Shown here: in pieces, positions 8,481-18,278 of the stretch | Position numbering within the stretch: the stretch's first letter is position 1 | Layout of the letters: each line of letters starts with the position of its first letter | Assembly (NCBI RefSeq): GCF_013694245.2 | Contig: NZ_CP059322.2 | Coordinates: 6,579,001-6,643,000 of the forward strand | Direction of reading: 5' to 3' | DNA length: 64,000 nucleotides | Source: Micromonospora ferruginea | GTDB taxonomy: Bacteria > Actinomycetota > Actinomycetes > Mycobacteriales > Micromonosporaceae | The notes under the pieces: model-generated | Database searches by the model: none | What the model was told of the DNA's origin: nothing | What the model saw: the letters and a program-made list of their open reading frames with translations, nothing else | Translations under genes and position numbers: made by a program

Positions 8481-10145
8481 GTGACTCCCGCAGAACTCGC
8501 CGAGGTCGTCCTCGCCGCAGCCCACGCCGTCTTCGACGAGCGGGGTCTGGACCGCGCCGCGCTGCCCGCGCAGACCACCGTCGAGCGACCCCGTAACCCC
8601 GATCACGGTGACTACGCCTCCACGCTGGCGCTGCAGCTCAGCAAGAAGGTCGGGGTGCCCCCGCGGGAGCTGGCCACCGCGCTGGCCGAGCAGCTCGGCC
8701 GGGCGCCGGGGATCAAGTCGGTGGAGATCGCCGGCCCCGGCTTCCTGAACATCCGGCTGGACGCGGCCGCCGCCGGGCAGCTCGCCAGGGTCATCGTCGA
8801 GGCCGGCCCGGCGTACGGGCGCAGCGACACCCTGGCCGGGCAGCGGATCAACCTCGAGTTCGTCTCGGCGAACCCGACCGGCCCGGTGCACATCGGCGGC
8901 GTCCGCTGGGCGGCCGTCGGCGACGCGCTCAGCCGGCTGCTGCGCGCCACCGGGGCCGACGTGGGCACGGAATACTACTTCAACGACGCCGGGTCCCAGA
9001 TCGACCGGTTCGCCCGCTCGCTGCTGGCCGCCGCGAAGGGCGAGGCCGCCCCGGAGGACGGCTACGGCGGCGCCTACATCGCGGAGATCGCCGCCGAGGT
9101 GATCAAGGCCCGGCCGGACGTGCTGGACCTGCCCGACGACGCCGCCCAGGAGGTGTTCCGGGTCGAGGGCGTCCAGCTCATGTTCGCCGAGATCAAGTCC
9201 TCGCTGCGCGACTTCGGCGTCGAGTTCGACACCTACTTCAACGAGAAGGACCTGCACGACCGGGGCGAGCTGGACCAGGCGCTGGAGCGGCTGCGCGAGC
9301 AGGGCCACCTCTACGAGTCCGACGGGGCGACCTGGCTGCGCACCACCGACTTCGGCGACGACAAGGACCGGGTGCTGCGCAAGTCCAACGGCGAGTGGAC
9401 CTACTTCGCCGCCGACTGCGCCTACTACCTGGACAAGCGGGAGCGCGGCTTCGAGCGGGTCGTGATCATGCTGGGCGCCGACCACCACGGCTACATCGGC
9501 CGGATGAAGGCGATGTCCGCCTGCTTCGGCGACGACCCGGCCCGCAACCTGGAGATCCTCATCGGCCAGCTCGTCAACCTGGTCCGCGACGGCGCCCCGG
9601 TGCGGATGAGCAAGCGGGCCGGCACCGTGGTCACCCTGGAGGACCTGGTCGACGCGATCGGCGTGGACGCCTCCCGCTACGCGCTGGCCCGCTACTCCAG
9701 CGACTCGCCGATCGACATCGACGTGGAGCTGTGGACCCGGGCCACCCGCGACAACCCGGTCTACTACGTGCAATACGTCGCGGCCCGCACCGCCAGCGTC
9801 AACCGCAACGCCGCCGAGGTGGGGCTGACCCGGGGCGACGCCGCCGACTTCCACGCCGAGCTGCTCGACCACGAGAAGGAGAACGAGCTGCTCAAGGCGC
9901 TGGCCGCGTTCCCGTCCGTGGTGGCCGCCGCGGCCGAGCTGCGGGCCCCGCACCGGCTCTCCCACTATCTGGAGGACCTGGCGCAGGCCTACCACCGGTT
10001 CTACGACAACTGCCGGATCCTGCCGCGCGGCGACGAGAAGGTCACCGACCTGCACCGGGCCCGGCTCTGGCTCAACGACGCCACCCGGGTGGTCATCGCC
10101 AACGGCCTGCGCCTGCTCGGCGTCTCCGCGCCGGAGCGGATGTAA
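8481..10145 (+). CDS. argS: Arginine--tRNA ligase
   Basis: The 554-residue class I synthetase charges tRNA-Arg with arginine. An N-terminal Add-1 domain (about residues 1-95) precedes the catalytic domain. The HIGH motif appears as PVHIGG (near residue 137) and the KMSKS motif as VRMSKRAGT (near residue 375). A C-terminal DALR anticodon-binding domain ends in RLLGVSAPERM. Length and order are normal. It heads the argS-lysA-hom run, and lysA starts two bases after its stop. Confidence 0.97.
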   Translation: MTPAELAEVVLAAAHAVFDERGLDRAALPAQTTVERPRNPDHGDYASTLALQLSKKVGVPPRELATALAEQLGRAPGIKSVEIAGPGFLNIRLDAAAAGQLARVIVEAGPAYGRSDTLAGQRINLEFVSANPTGPVHIGGVRWAAVGDALSRLLRATGADVGTEYYFNDAGSQIDRFARSLLAAAKGEAAPEDGYGGAYIAEIAAEVIKARPDVLDLPDDAAQEVFRVEGVQLMFAEIKSSLRDFGVEFDTYFNEKDLHDRGELDQALERLREQGHLYESDGATWLRTTDFGDDKDRVLRKSNGEWTYFAADCAYYLDKRERGFERVVIMLGADHHGYIGRMKAMSACFGDDPARNLEILIGQLVNLVRDGAPVRMSKRAGTVVTLEDLVDAIGVDASRYALARYSSDSPIDIDVELWTRATRDNPVYYVQYVAARTASVNRNAAEVGLTRGDAADFHAELLDHEKENELLKALAAFPSVVAAAAELRAPHRLSHYLEDLAQAYHRFYDNCRILPRGDEKVTDLHRARLWLNDATRVVIANGLRLLGVSAPERM

Positions 10146-10147
10146 AC

Positions 10148-11533
10148 ATGCGCGCCCATGAGGCCGGTGCGCTGCACGGCGACATCGGCAACCGGGGGCC
10201 GGCCTGGCTGCGTACCCCGGTCGACGTCAACTCCCTGGTGCCGCAGCTATGGCCGCGGCACGTGGCGCGCGGCCCGGCCGGCGCGCTGACCGTGGCCGGC
10301 CTCGACGTCCGTGACCTGGCCGCCGAGTTCGGCACCCCGGCGTACCTGCTGGACGAGGACGACCTGCGCGAGCGCTGCCGCGAGTTCCGGGCCGCTTTCC
10401 CGGACGCGGACGTCTACTACGCCGGCAAGGCGTTCCTCTGCCGCGCCGTGGTCCGGATGATCGCCGAGGAGGGCATGTTCCTCGACGTCTGCACCGGCGG
10501 CGAGCTGGCCACCGCGCTGTCCGCCGGGATGCCCCCGGAGCGGATCGGCTTCCACGGCAACAACAAGTCGGTGGCCGAGCTGACCCGGGCGGTGGACGCC
10601 GGGGTCGGGCGGATCATCGTGGACTCGTCCACCGAGATCGACCGGCTCACCGCGCTGGCCCGGGAGCGGGGCGTCCGCCCCCGGGTGCTGCTGCGGGTCA
10701 CCGTCGGCGTGGAGGCGCACACCCACGAGTTCATCGCCACCGCGCACGAGGACCAGAAGTTCGGCTTCTCGCTGGCCGGCGGCGCGGCGGCCGCGGCGGC
10801 GTTCCGGATCCTCGACGAGGACGCGCTGGAGCTGCGCGGGCTGCACTCGCACATCGGCTCGCAGATCTTCGACGCCAGCGGCTTCGAGGTCTCCGCCCGC
10901 CGGGTGCTCGCCCTGCAGGCGCAGATCCGCGACGCCCGCGGCGTGGAGCTGCCCGAGCTGGACCTGGGCGGCGGCTTCGGCATCGCGTACACCACCCAGG
11001 ACGACCCGGCCTCGCCGCACGACCTGGCCAAGCGGCTCCGCAAGATCGTCGACGGGGAGTGCGCGGCGGAGAACCTGGCCGTGCCGCACCTGTCCGTCGA
11101 GCCCGGCCGGGCGATCGTCGGCCCGGCCGTGCTCACGCTCTACCAGGTCGGGACCGTGAAGGAGCTGGACGGCCTGCGGACGTACGTCAGCGTCGACGGC
11201 GGGATGAGCGACAACATCCGCACCGCCCTCTACGACGCGTCCTACTCGGCCACGGTGGCCAACCGGGCGTCGGACGCGGAGCCGATGCTGGCCCGCGTGG
11301 TGGGAAAGCACTGTGAGTCCGGGGACATCGTGGTGAAGGATGAATTCCTGCCCGCCGACGTGCAGCCCGGAGATCTTGTCGCGGTGCCCGGCACCGGCGC
11401 CTACTGCCGGAGCATGGCCAGCAACTACAACCATGTGCCGCGCCCACCGGTCGTCGCCGTACGTGACGGCTCGGCCCGGGTGATCGTTCGTCGGGAGACG
11501 GAAGACGACCTGCTCGCATTGGATGTGGGATGA
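10148..11533 (+). CDS. lysA: Diaminopimelate decarboxylase
   Basis: This PLP enzyme performs the last step of lysine synthesis, converting meso-diaminopimelate to L-lysine and CO2. The 461-residue protein has the alanine-racemase-like barrel with the PLP lysine in VYYAGKAF (Lys94). GLHSHIGSQIF and LDLGGGFGIAY bind the phosphate, and a C-terminal beta domain has CESGD and VPGTGAYC. The N-terminus is about 45 residues longer than the minimal family, which is usual in actinobacteria. Its stop overlaps the hom start by four bases (ATGA), so translation is probably coupled. Confidence 0.97.
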   Translation: MRAHEAGALHGDIGNRGPAWLRTPVDVNSLVPQLWPRHVARGPAGALTVAGLDVRDLAAEFGTPAYLLDEDDLRERCREFRAAFPDADVYYAGKAFLCRAVVRMIAEEGMFLDVCTGGELATALSAGMPPERIGFHGNNKSVAELTRAVDAGVGRIIVDSSTEIDRLTALARERGVRPRVLLRVTVGVEAHTHEFIATAHEDQKFGFSLAGGAAAAAAFRILDEDALELRGLHSHIGSQIFDASGFEVSARRVLALQAQIRDARGVELPELDLGGGFGIAYTTQDDPASPHDLAKRLRKIVDGECAAENLAVPHLSVEPGRAIVGPAVLTLYQVGTVKELDGLRTYVSVDGGMSDNIRTALYDASYSATVANRASDAEPMLARVVGKHCESGDIVVKDEFLPADVQPGDLVAVPGTGAYCRSMASNYNHVPRPPVVAVRDGSARVIVRRETEDDLLALDVG

Positions 11534-12834
11534 CCTCACCGGTTCGCTTGGCACTTCTCGGCTGCGGCACGGTCGGCGGCGACGTGGTGCGCCTGCTGCA
11601 CGAGCAGTCGGCCGACCTCGCCGCCCGGATCGGCGCGCCGCTGGAGATCGCCGGCATCGCCGTACGCCGGCTCGGGCGTGACCGCGGCGACCTGCCGGTC
11701 GACCCGGCCCTGTTCACCACCGACCCGCTCGGGCTGATCAAGCGGGACGACGTGGACGTGGTGGTGGAGGTCGTCGGCGGCATCGAGCCGGCCCGTGGCT
11801 GGCTGGTCGAGGCGTTGCGTGCCGGCAAGAGCGTGGTCACCGCCAACAAGGCGCTGCTCGCCGAGGACGGCGCCACGCTGCACGACGCGGCCGCCGAGGG
11901 GGGCGCCGACCTCTACTACGAGGCGAGCGTCGCCGGGGCCATCCCGCTGCTGCGCCCGCTGCGGGAGTCGTTGCACGGCGACCGGATCACCCGGGTCACC
12001 GGCATCGTGAACGGCACCACCAACTTCATCCTCTCCGCCATGGACGCGACCGGCGCCGGCTTCGCCGAGGCGCTGGAGGAGGCCACCGAGCTGGGGTACG
12101 CGGAGGCCGACCCGACGGCCGACGTGGAGGGCTTCGACGCCGCCGCCAAGGCCGCGATCCTCGCCTCGCTGGCGTTCCACACCCGGGTCACCGCCGCCGA
12201 CGTGCACCGCGAGGGCATCACCGAGGTGACCGCGGCGGACGTGGCCAGCGCCAAGGCGATGGGTTGCACGATCAAGCTGCTCTGCATCGCCGCCCGGGGC
12301 GTCGACGCCGCCGGCGGCGAGACCGTCAACGTCCGGGTGCACCCGGCGATGATCCCACTGACCCATCCGCTGGCCCGGGTGGGTGACGCGTTCAACGCGG
12401 TCTTCGTCGAGGCCGACGCGGCCGGGCAGCTCATGTTCTACGGCCGCGGCGCGGGCGGCGCGCCCACCGCCAGCGCGGTCCTCGGCGACGTGGTGGCGGT
12501 GGCCCGCAACCGCATCGCCGGGGTACACGCGGCCAGCGAGTCGGCGTACGCGGGCCTCTCGGTGCGGCCGATGGGGGAGGCGCTCACCCGCTACCACATC
12601 AGCCTCGACGTGGCCGACCGGCCGGGTGTGCTGGCGGCGGTGGCCGGGGTGTTCGCCCGGCACGAGGTCTCCATCGCCACCGTGCGGCAGGGGCCGGCCG
12701 GCGGCGACGCCGAGCTGGTCATCGTCACCCACGTCGCACCGGACGCCGCGCTCGCGGCCACCGTGCGGGAACTGCGCGGGCTGGAGACCGTCCGCTCGGT
12801 CACCAGCGTGCTGCGGGTCGAGGGCGACGCGTAA
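11530..12834 (+). CDS. hom: Homoserine dehydrogenase
   Basis: The 434-residue enzyme reduces aspartate semialdehyde to homoserine. The NAD(P)-binding motif LGCGTVGGDVV begins at residue 8, the catalytic domain contains GIVNGTTNFIL and EATELGYAEADPTADVEG, and a C-terminal ACT domain starts near residue 355 (LDVADRPGVLAAVAGVFARH). The ACT domain is the usual site of threonine feedback inhibition. It overlaps lysA by four bases, and thrC follows after a 112-bp gap. Confidence 0.97.
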   Translation: MTSPVRLALLGCGTVGGDVVRLLHEQSADLAARIGAPLEIAGIAVRRLGRDRGDLPVDPALFTTDPLGLIKRDDVDVVVEVVGGIEPARGWLVEALRAGKSVVTANKALLAEDGATLHDAAAEGGADLYYEASVAGAIPLLRPLRESLHGDRITRVTGIVNGTTNFILSAMDATGAGFAEALEEATELGYAEADPTADVEGFDAAAKAAILASLAFHTRVTAADVHREGITEVTAADVASAKAMGCTIKLLCIAARGVDAAGGETVNVRVHPAMIPLTHPLARVGDAFNAVFVEADAAGQLMFYGRGAGGAPTASAVLGDVVAVARNRIAGVHAASESAYAGLSVRPMGEALTRYHISLDVADRPGVLAAVAGVFARHEVSIATVRQGPAGGDAELVIVTHVAPDAALAATVRELRGLETVRSVTSVLRVEGDA

Positions 12835-12946
12835 CCCCGCCGTCCCGCCTGATGGTTAAGGCAGGGTGTGGCGGTGACCGGCGGGGCAGGCTGGGCCACG
12901 CTGGTGGCGGGCCCGTGACCGGGGCGACGGAGGCGAGGAGCGCGAC

Positions 12947-13996
12947 ATGTGGCGAGGGTTGATCGAGGCGTACCGGGACCGGCTGCCGATCACCGAGGCC
13001 ACTCCCGTCGTGACCCTGCACGAGGGGAACACGCCGCTGCTGCCGGCGCCGGTGCTCTCCGCCCGGGTCGGCGCCGACGTGTGGCTCAAGGTCGAGGGCG
13101 CGAACCCGACCGGATCCTTCAAGGACCGGGGCATGACCGTCGCGGTCTCCAAGGCCGTCGAGGCCGGCGACAAGGCGATCATCTGCGCCTCCACCGGCAA
13201 CACCAGCGCGTCGGCCGCCGCGTACGCGGCCCGCGCCGGGATCACCTGCGCGGTGCTGGTGCCGCAGGGCAAGATCGCGCTGGGCAAGCTGGCCCAGGCG
13301 TTGGTGCACGGCGCGAAGCTGCTCCAGGTGCAGGGCAACTTCGACGACTGCCTGGCGCTGGCCGGCAAGCTCGCCCAGGACTTCCCGGTCGGGCTGGTCA
13401 ACTCCGTCAACGTCTACCGGCTGCACGGGCAGAAGACCGCCGCCTTCGAGATCGTCGAGGCACTCGGCGACGCGCCCGACATCCACTGCCTGCCGGTCGG
13501 CAACGCCGGCAACATCTCCGCCTACTGGATGGGCTACTCGGAGGACCTGCACGCCGGCAACGCCACCCGGGCGCCCCGGATGTACGGCTTCCAGGCGGCC
13601 GGCGCGGCCCCGATCGTCACCGGCCGGATGGTGCCCGAGCCGTCGACCATCGCCACCGCCATCCGGATCGGCAACCCGGCGAGCTGGACCAAGGCCGTCG
13701 ACGCGCGGGACGCCTCGGACGGGCTGATCTCCGCGGTCACCGACCGGGAGATCCTGTCGGCCTACCGGCTGCTGGCCCGCGAGGTGGGGGTCTTCGTCGA
13801 GTTGGGCAGCGCGGCCAGCGTGGCCGGTCTGCTCCAGCAGGCCGACGCCGGTCGGGTGCCGGCCGGGTCGCGGGTGGTCTGCACGGTCACCGGGCACGGC
13901 CTGAAGGACCCGGAGTGGGCCATCTCGACCGCTCCCGCGCCGCTGACCGTGGCGAACGACCCGATCGCCGCCGCCCGCGCCCTCGACCTGGCCTGA
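12947..13996 (+). CDS. thrC: Threonine synthase
   Basis: The 349-residue PLP enzyme converts phosphohomoserine to threonine. The PLP lysine is Lys59 in NPTGSFKDRGM, and the phosphate loop is PVGNAGNIS. The length matches the short actinobacterial form. The ATG is preceded by GGAGGCGAGGAG. The partner kinase thrB is not next to it but about 5.6 kb downstream, beyond three transport and envelope genes. Confidence 0.96.
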   Translation: MWRGLIEAYRDRLPITEATPVVTLHEGNTPLLPAPVLSARVGADVWLKVEGANPTGSFKDRGMTVAVSKAVEAGDKAIICASTGNTSASAAAYAARAGITCAVLVPQGKIALGKLAQALVHGAKLLQVQGNFDDCLALAGKLAQDFPVGLVNSVNVYRLHGQKTAAFEIVEALGDAPDIHCLPVGNAGNISAYWMGYSEDLHAGNATRAPRMYGFQAAGAAPIVTGRMVPEPSTIATAIRIGNPASWTKAVDARDASDGLISAVTDREILSAYRLLAREVGVFVELGSAASVAGLLQQADAGRVPAGSRVVCTVTGHGLKDPEWAISTAPAPLTVANDPIAAARALDLA

Positions 13997-14084
13997 ACCC
14001 GCCCGCCCCGACAGCGGGCGACGCGAGCGGGTGCGGCAGACTCAGGGCACCCCGCAGACCCCTCTTCAGGAGTGACCAACGCCC

Positions 14085-17000
14085 ATGTCGTTGCTCGCCA
14101 GATTCAGTCTTGCCAACCGGGGCCTGATCGCCCTGATCGCGTTGGTGACCACGGTGTTCGGCGTGTTCGCCGTGCCGTCGCTCAAGCAGCAGCTCCTGCC
14201 GTCGCTGGAGTTTCCCGCCGCGTTCATCGTGGCGCCGTATCCGGGCGCCGCGCCCGAGATCGTCGAGTCGCAGGTCGCCGAGCCGATCGAGAACAGCCTC
14301 CAGGGCATCCCGGGGCTGGAGAAGGTCACCTCCACGTCCCGCGAGGGCGCGGCCACCGTCCAGGTGCAGTACGAGTTCGGCACCGACCTGGACGACGTGG
14401 TCAGCAAGATGGAGACCGCGATCAACCGGGCCCAGCTCCCCGAGGGCGTGGACCCGCAGGTGATCGCCGGCAGCACCGACGACCTGCCCGCCGTGGTGGT
14501 GGCCGCGACCGGCGACGGCGACGAGCGGGCGCTGGCCGAGAAGCTGCGCGCCACCGTGGTCCCGGAGCTGGAGGGGCTGGACGGGGTCCGCTCGGTGGAC
14601 GTCACCGGCGCCCGGGACCAGGTGGTGACGATCACGCCGGACCCGGCGAAGCTGGCCGCCGCGCGGGTGGCGCCGACCGCGATCGCCCAGGCGCTGAAGA
14701 CCAACGGGGTGGCCGTGCCGGCCGGCGCGCTGGCCGACGGCGACCGGTCGCTGCCGGTGCAGGTCGGCACGCCGATCCGCACCGTGGACGACCTGCGCGG
14801 CATCGTGCTCGGCACCGCGCCGGCCGCGCCGGTCCGCCTCGGTGACGTGGCCCGGGTGGAGCAGCAGCTCGCCCCGGCGACGTCGTTCACCCGCACCAAC
14901 GGCAAGCCGAGCCTCGGCATCGCGGTCACCGCCAGCCCGGACGGCAACGCGGTCGGCATCTCGCACGACATCCGGGACCGGCTCGACGAGCTGAAGGCCG
15001 CCTCCGGCGCGGAGCTGACCGTGGTCTTCGACCAGGCCCCGTTCGTCGAGCGGTCCATCGAGAGCCTCACCACCGAGGGCCTGCTCGGCCTGCTGATGGC
15101 GGTGGTGGTGATCCTGGTCTTCCTGCTCTCGATCCGGTCCACGGTGGTCACCGCGGTCTCCATCCCGCTGTCCGTGCTGGTCGCGTTGATCGTGCTCTGG
15201 GCCGGCGACTACTCGCTGAACCTGCTCACGCTCGGCGCGTTGACCATCGCGGTCGGCCGGGTGGTGGACGACTCCATCGTGGTGCTGGAGAACATCAAAC
15301 GGCACCTGGAGTACGGCGAGGAGAAGCGGGCGGCGATCCTGGCGGCGGTCCGCGAGGTGGCCGGCGCGGTGACCGCCTCCACCCTCACCACGGTCGCCGT
15401 GTTCGCGCCGATCGCCCTGGTGGGCGGCTTCGTCGGGCAGCTCTTCGCGCCGTTCGCGATCACCGTGACGGTGGCCCTGCTCGCCTCGCTGCTGGTGTCG
15501 CTGACCGTCATCCCGGTGCTGGCCTACTGGTTCCTGCGGCCGCGCGCCGGCGCGGACGACGAGGCCGCCCGCCGGGCCGCCGAGGAGAAGGAGCTGCGCA
15601 GCCCGTTGCAGCGGGCGTACCTGCCGGTGATCGGGTTCGCCACCCGGTCCCGCGGGAGCCGGTGGGCGACCGTGGCGCTCGGCCTGCTGGTGCTGCTGGG
15701 CACGTTCGGCCTGGCGCAGAAGCTGGAGACGAACTTCCTGGACGACTCCGGTCAGGACACGCTCGCCATCCGGCAGGAGATGCCGGCCGGCACCGGGCTC
15801 GCCGGCACCGACCGGGCCGCCGCCCGCGTCGAGGAGGTGCTGCGGCGCACGTCGGGCGTGGAGACCTACCAGGTCAGCGCCGGTGGCGGGGACAACCCGT
15901 TCGCCGGGGGTGGCGGCAGCGACCGCGCCTCCTGGTCGCTGGCGCTCGCCGACGACACCGACGCCAAGACGGTGCGGGAGGCGCTGCGCAAGGAGTTCGA
16001 CGCGCTCGGCCCGGAGGTCGGCGAGCTGACCTTCGGCGGCGGGCAGAACGCCTCCGCCAACCAGGTCGAGGTGGTGGTGCAGGCCGCCGACCAGGAGACG
16101 CTGACCCGGGCGGCGGAGGAGGTCCGGGCCGCGATGGCCGGCACCTCGGGCGTCGAGGACGTGACCACCAGCCTGGCCACCCGGGTGCCCCGGGTGGAGG
16201 TGAGCGTGGACCGGGTCGCGGCGGCCCGTGCCGGTCTGACCGAGGCGGCCGTGGGGCAGCTCGTGGCGCAGACGTACCGGGGGGCGCCGCTGGGTCAGGT
16301 CACGCTGGACGGCGCCGCGCAGGACGTGGTGCTGAGCACCGGGGCCCGGCCGCCGGTGAGCGTGGCCGAGTTGCGGGCGTTGCGGGTGGGGCCGCTGACG
16401 CTGGACGCGATCGCCGACGTCAACCAGGTCGACGGCCCGCAGCAGGTGACCCGGATCGACGGGGAGCGCAGCGTCTCGGTGACCGGCACGGCGACCGGCT
16501 CGAACCTCGGCGCCACCACCCAGGAGCTGCAGAAGAAGCTGGACGCGCTGGACGTGCCGGGCGCCACGTCCGTGATCGGCGGGGTGAGCGCCGACCAGGC
16601 GGACGCGTTCGCGGATCTCGGGCTGGCCGTGCTGGCCGCCATCGCGATCGCCTTCCTGATCATGGTGGCCACGTTCCGCAGCCTGACCCAGGCGCTGATC
16701 CTGCTGATCTCGGTGCCGTTCGCGGCGACCGGGGCGATCGCGCTGCTGCTGGCCACCGGGACACCGCTGGGCGTGCCGGCGCTGATCGGCGTGCTCATGC
16801 TGGTCGGCATCGTGGTGACCAACGCGATCGTGCTGCTCGACCTGATCAACCAGTACCGGGCGCAGGGGATGGGCGTCACCGAGGCGGTGGTCGAGGGCGG
16901 CCGGCGGCGACTGCGGCCGATCCTGATGACCGCGGTGGCCACCGTGTTCGCGCTGCTGCCGATGGCGTTCGGCCTGACCGGTGAGGGCGGCTTCATCTCG

Positions 17001-17327
17001 AAGCCGCTGGCGATCGTGGTGATCGGCGGCCTGCTCAGCTCGACCCTGCTGACGCTGGTCCTGGTGCCGACGCTCTACACGATGGTGGAGCGCACCAAGG
17101 GTTCGCTGCGGGCCCGCCGGGACCGCCGCCGGGGCGTGCCGGCGCCGGTCGAGGCGACCGAGCCGGTCGAGCCGGCCGAGGCCCCGGTGCCGGTGACCGT
17201 GGGCGGTGGGGAGGGCCGGGCCGAGCCGCCGGCCCGCCCGTCCGGCGCGTTGGTCGACGGTACGGACCAGTTCGAGGTGCTCCGCCTCCCGAAGAGCCGC
17301 CGTTCCCCGCTCCCCCCGACCGAGTGA
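14085..17327 (+). CDS. RND family efflux permease (HAE1/SwrC-like)
   Basis: The 1080-residue inner-membrane pump has the full RND duplication. Each half has a first membrane helix, a large periplasmic-type loop and a membrane block. The proton-relay motif GRVVDDSIVVLENI lies near residue 390, and GVLMLVGIVVTNAIVLLDLI repeats it in the second half. It resembles SwrC/AcrB-type multidrug or surfactant exporters of Gram-positives. No membrane-fusion protein or outer channel gene is nearby, as expected for a monoderm. The C-terminus has a Pro/Glu-rich tail. The gene sits inside the thr cluster without a metabolic link to it. Confidence 0.9.
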   Translation: MSLLARFSLANRGLIALIALVTTVFGVFAVPSLKQQLLPSLEFPAAFIVAPYPGAAPEIVESQVAEPIENSLQGIPGLEKVTSTSREGAATVQVQYEFGTDLDDVVSKMETAINRAQLPEGVDPQVIAGSTDDLPAVVVAATGDGDERALAEKLRATVVPELEGLDGVRSVDVTGARDQVVTITPDPAKLAAARVAPTAIAQALKTNGVAVPAGALADGDRSLPVQVGTPIRTVDDLRGIVLGTAPAAPVRLGDVARVEQQLAPATSFTRTNGKPSLGIAVTASPDGNAVGISHDIRDRLDELKAASGAELTVVFDQAPFVERSIESLTTEGLLGLLMAVVVILVFLLSIRSTVVTAVSIPLSVLVALIVLWAGDYSLNLLTLGALTIAVGRVVDDSIVVLENIKRHLEYGEEKRAAILAAVREVAGAVTASTLTTVAVFAPIALVGGFVGQLFAPFAITVTVALLASLLVSLTVIPVLAYWFLRPRAGADDEAARRAAEEKELRSPLQRAYLPVIGFATRSRGSRWATVALGLLVLLGTFGLAQKLETNFLDDSGQDTLAIRQEMPAGTGLAGTDRAAARVEEVLRRTSGVETYQVSAGGGDNPFAGGGGSDRASWSLALADDTDAKTVREALRKEFDALGPEVGELTFGGGQNASANQVEVVVQAADQETLTRAAEEVRAAMAGTSGVEDVTTSLATRVPRVEVSVDRVAAARAGLTEAAVGQLVAQTYRGAPLGQVTLDGAAQDVVLSTGARPPVSVAELRALRVGPLTLDAIADVNQVDGPQQVTRIDGERSVSVTGTATGSNLGATTQELQKKLDALDVPGATSVIGGVSADQADAFADLGLAVLAAIAIAFLIMVATFRSLTQALILLISVPFAATGAIALLLATGTPLGVPALIGVLMLVGIVVTNAIVLLDLINQYRAQGMGVTEAVVEGGRRRLRPILMTAVATVFALLPMAFGLTGEGGFISKPLAIVVIGGLLSSTLLTLVLVPTLYTMVERTKGSLRARRDRRRGVPAPVEATEPVEPAEAPVPVTVGGGEGRAEPPARPSGALVDGTDQFEVLRLPKSRRSPLPPTE

Positions 17328-17384
17328 AAGGAGGGGCCCCCGCTTAACGCATTCTGCATAGGCGGGGGCCCCGCTTAACACCTC
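17328..17384 (+). terminator. Repeat element R2, terminator
   Basis: This is the same unit as R1 but inverted and nearly identical over about 55 bp. The perfect 11-bp arms are GGGGCCCCCGC at 17333-17343 and the complement at 17362-17372. It begins directly at the end of the RND gene. Confidence 0.7.
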
Positions 17385-17447
17385 CACCTTGAGCGCATCG
17401 GGCGGTACGCTCGGTGAGCTGGTGCCTACTCGGGGTGCGGGGGCGCG

Positions 17448-18269
17448 ATGGCGGACGGCGCGGGCCGGTGGGATCGGCGCACACTGCTGCGCCGGTCCGC
17501 GCTGGTGCTCGGCGGCGCCGCACTCGGGTCCGCGGCCACGCTGGAGAGCACCTGGGTGGCCGACCGCCGGCTCCCGCTGGCCGGCGGCCCGGCCAGCGCC
17601 ACGCTCGGCAACCGCCGCCAGGACGTCGGCGGGGGCGGGGTGCAGGTGGTCTGGGGCGTCCGGGCCGACACGCCGCTGGTCGCGCTGACGTTCGACGACG
17701 GCCCTCGGCCACAGTGGACGCCGATGGTGCTGGACACGCTTGCCGAGCACCGGGTGCCGGCGACGTTCTTCCTGGTCGGTGAGCATGCCCGCCGGCACGC
17801 CGGGCTGGTGCGGGGCCGGATGGGCGAGCACGAGGTGGGCAACCACAGCTGGGCGCACCACGACCTGGCCCGGATGGACGCCGACACGGTGCACGACGAC
17901 CTGAGCCGCAGCCACGACGCGATCGTCGCCGCCACCGGCGCGACGCCGCGCCTGCTCCGTCCGCCCTGGGGCCACCTGGGCGGGGCGGTGCTGCACGCCG
18001 CCGCCCGGCTGGACTACCGGGTGGTGCTCTGGACACTGCAGATGGTCGAGGGTGAATACCCGCACGACCCGGCCGGGCACGCCCGGCGCATCGTCGCCGA
18101 CGTGCGGCCCGGCACCATCCTGCTCGGTCACGACGTCGGCGACGAGCGGCGGCTGGTCGCGTTGCGCGGCCTGCCCGACATGATCGCCGGGCTGCGGGCC
18201 CGGGGCTACACCTTCGTCACGGTCTCCGACCTGCTGCGTCGCGCTGCCGGCCCGGGAGCCGCCCGGTAG
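17448..18269 (+). CDS. Secreted polysaccharide deacetylase (NodB fold)
   Basis: The 273-residue protein begins with a Tat-like signal (DRRTLLRRSALVLGG). A carbohydrate esterase 4 domain follows. Motif 1 is LTFDDGP (metal Asp and base Asp), motif 2 is NHSWAHHDL (metal His pair), and motif 3 is RPPWG. Such enzymes remove acetyl groups from peptidoglycan or another N-acetylated glycan. The substrate cannot be told from sequence. The ATG is preceded by GGGGG, and TACGCT at 17406-17411 is a possible -10. The stop codon TAG forms part of the -10 element of the next gene. Confidence 0.88.
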   Translation: MADGAGRWDRRTLLRRSALVLGGAALGSAATLESTWVADRRLPLAGGPASATLGNRRQDVGGGGVQVVWGVRADTPLVALTFDDGPRPQWTPMVLDTLAEHRVPATFFLVGEHARRHAGLVRGRMGEHEVGNHSWAHHDLARMDADTVHDDLSRSHDAIVAATGATPRLLRPPWGHLGGAVLHAAARLDYRVVLWTLQMVEGEYPHDPAGHARRIVADVRPGTILLGHDVGDERRLVALRGLPDMIAGLRARGYTFVTVSDLLRRAAGPGAAR

Positions 18270-18272
18270 GGT
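18267..18272 (+). promoter_or_regulatory. MFS gene -10 element, leaderless
   Basis: TAGGGT is followed by six bases and the GTG start. The hexamer overlaps the stop codon of the deacetylase gene, so the MFS gene probably has its own promoter despite the tight packing. Confidence 0.5.
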
Positions 18273-18278
18273 GCCGGC

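Noticed and set aside
14000..14060. Terminator after thrC (CCCGC...GCGGG)
   Set aside because: The inverted repeats are short and imperfect, as expected by chance in this composition.
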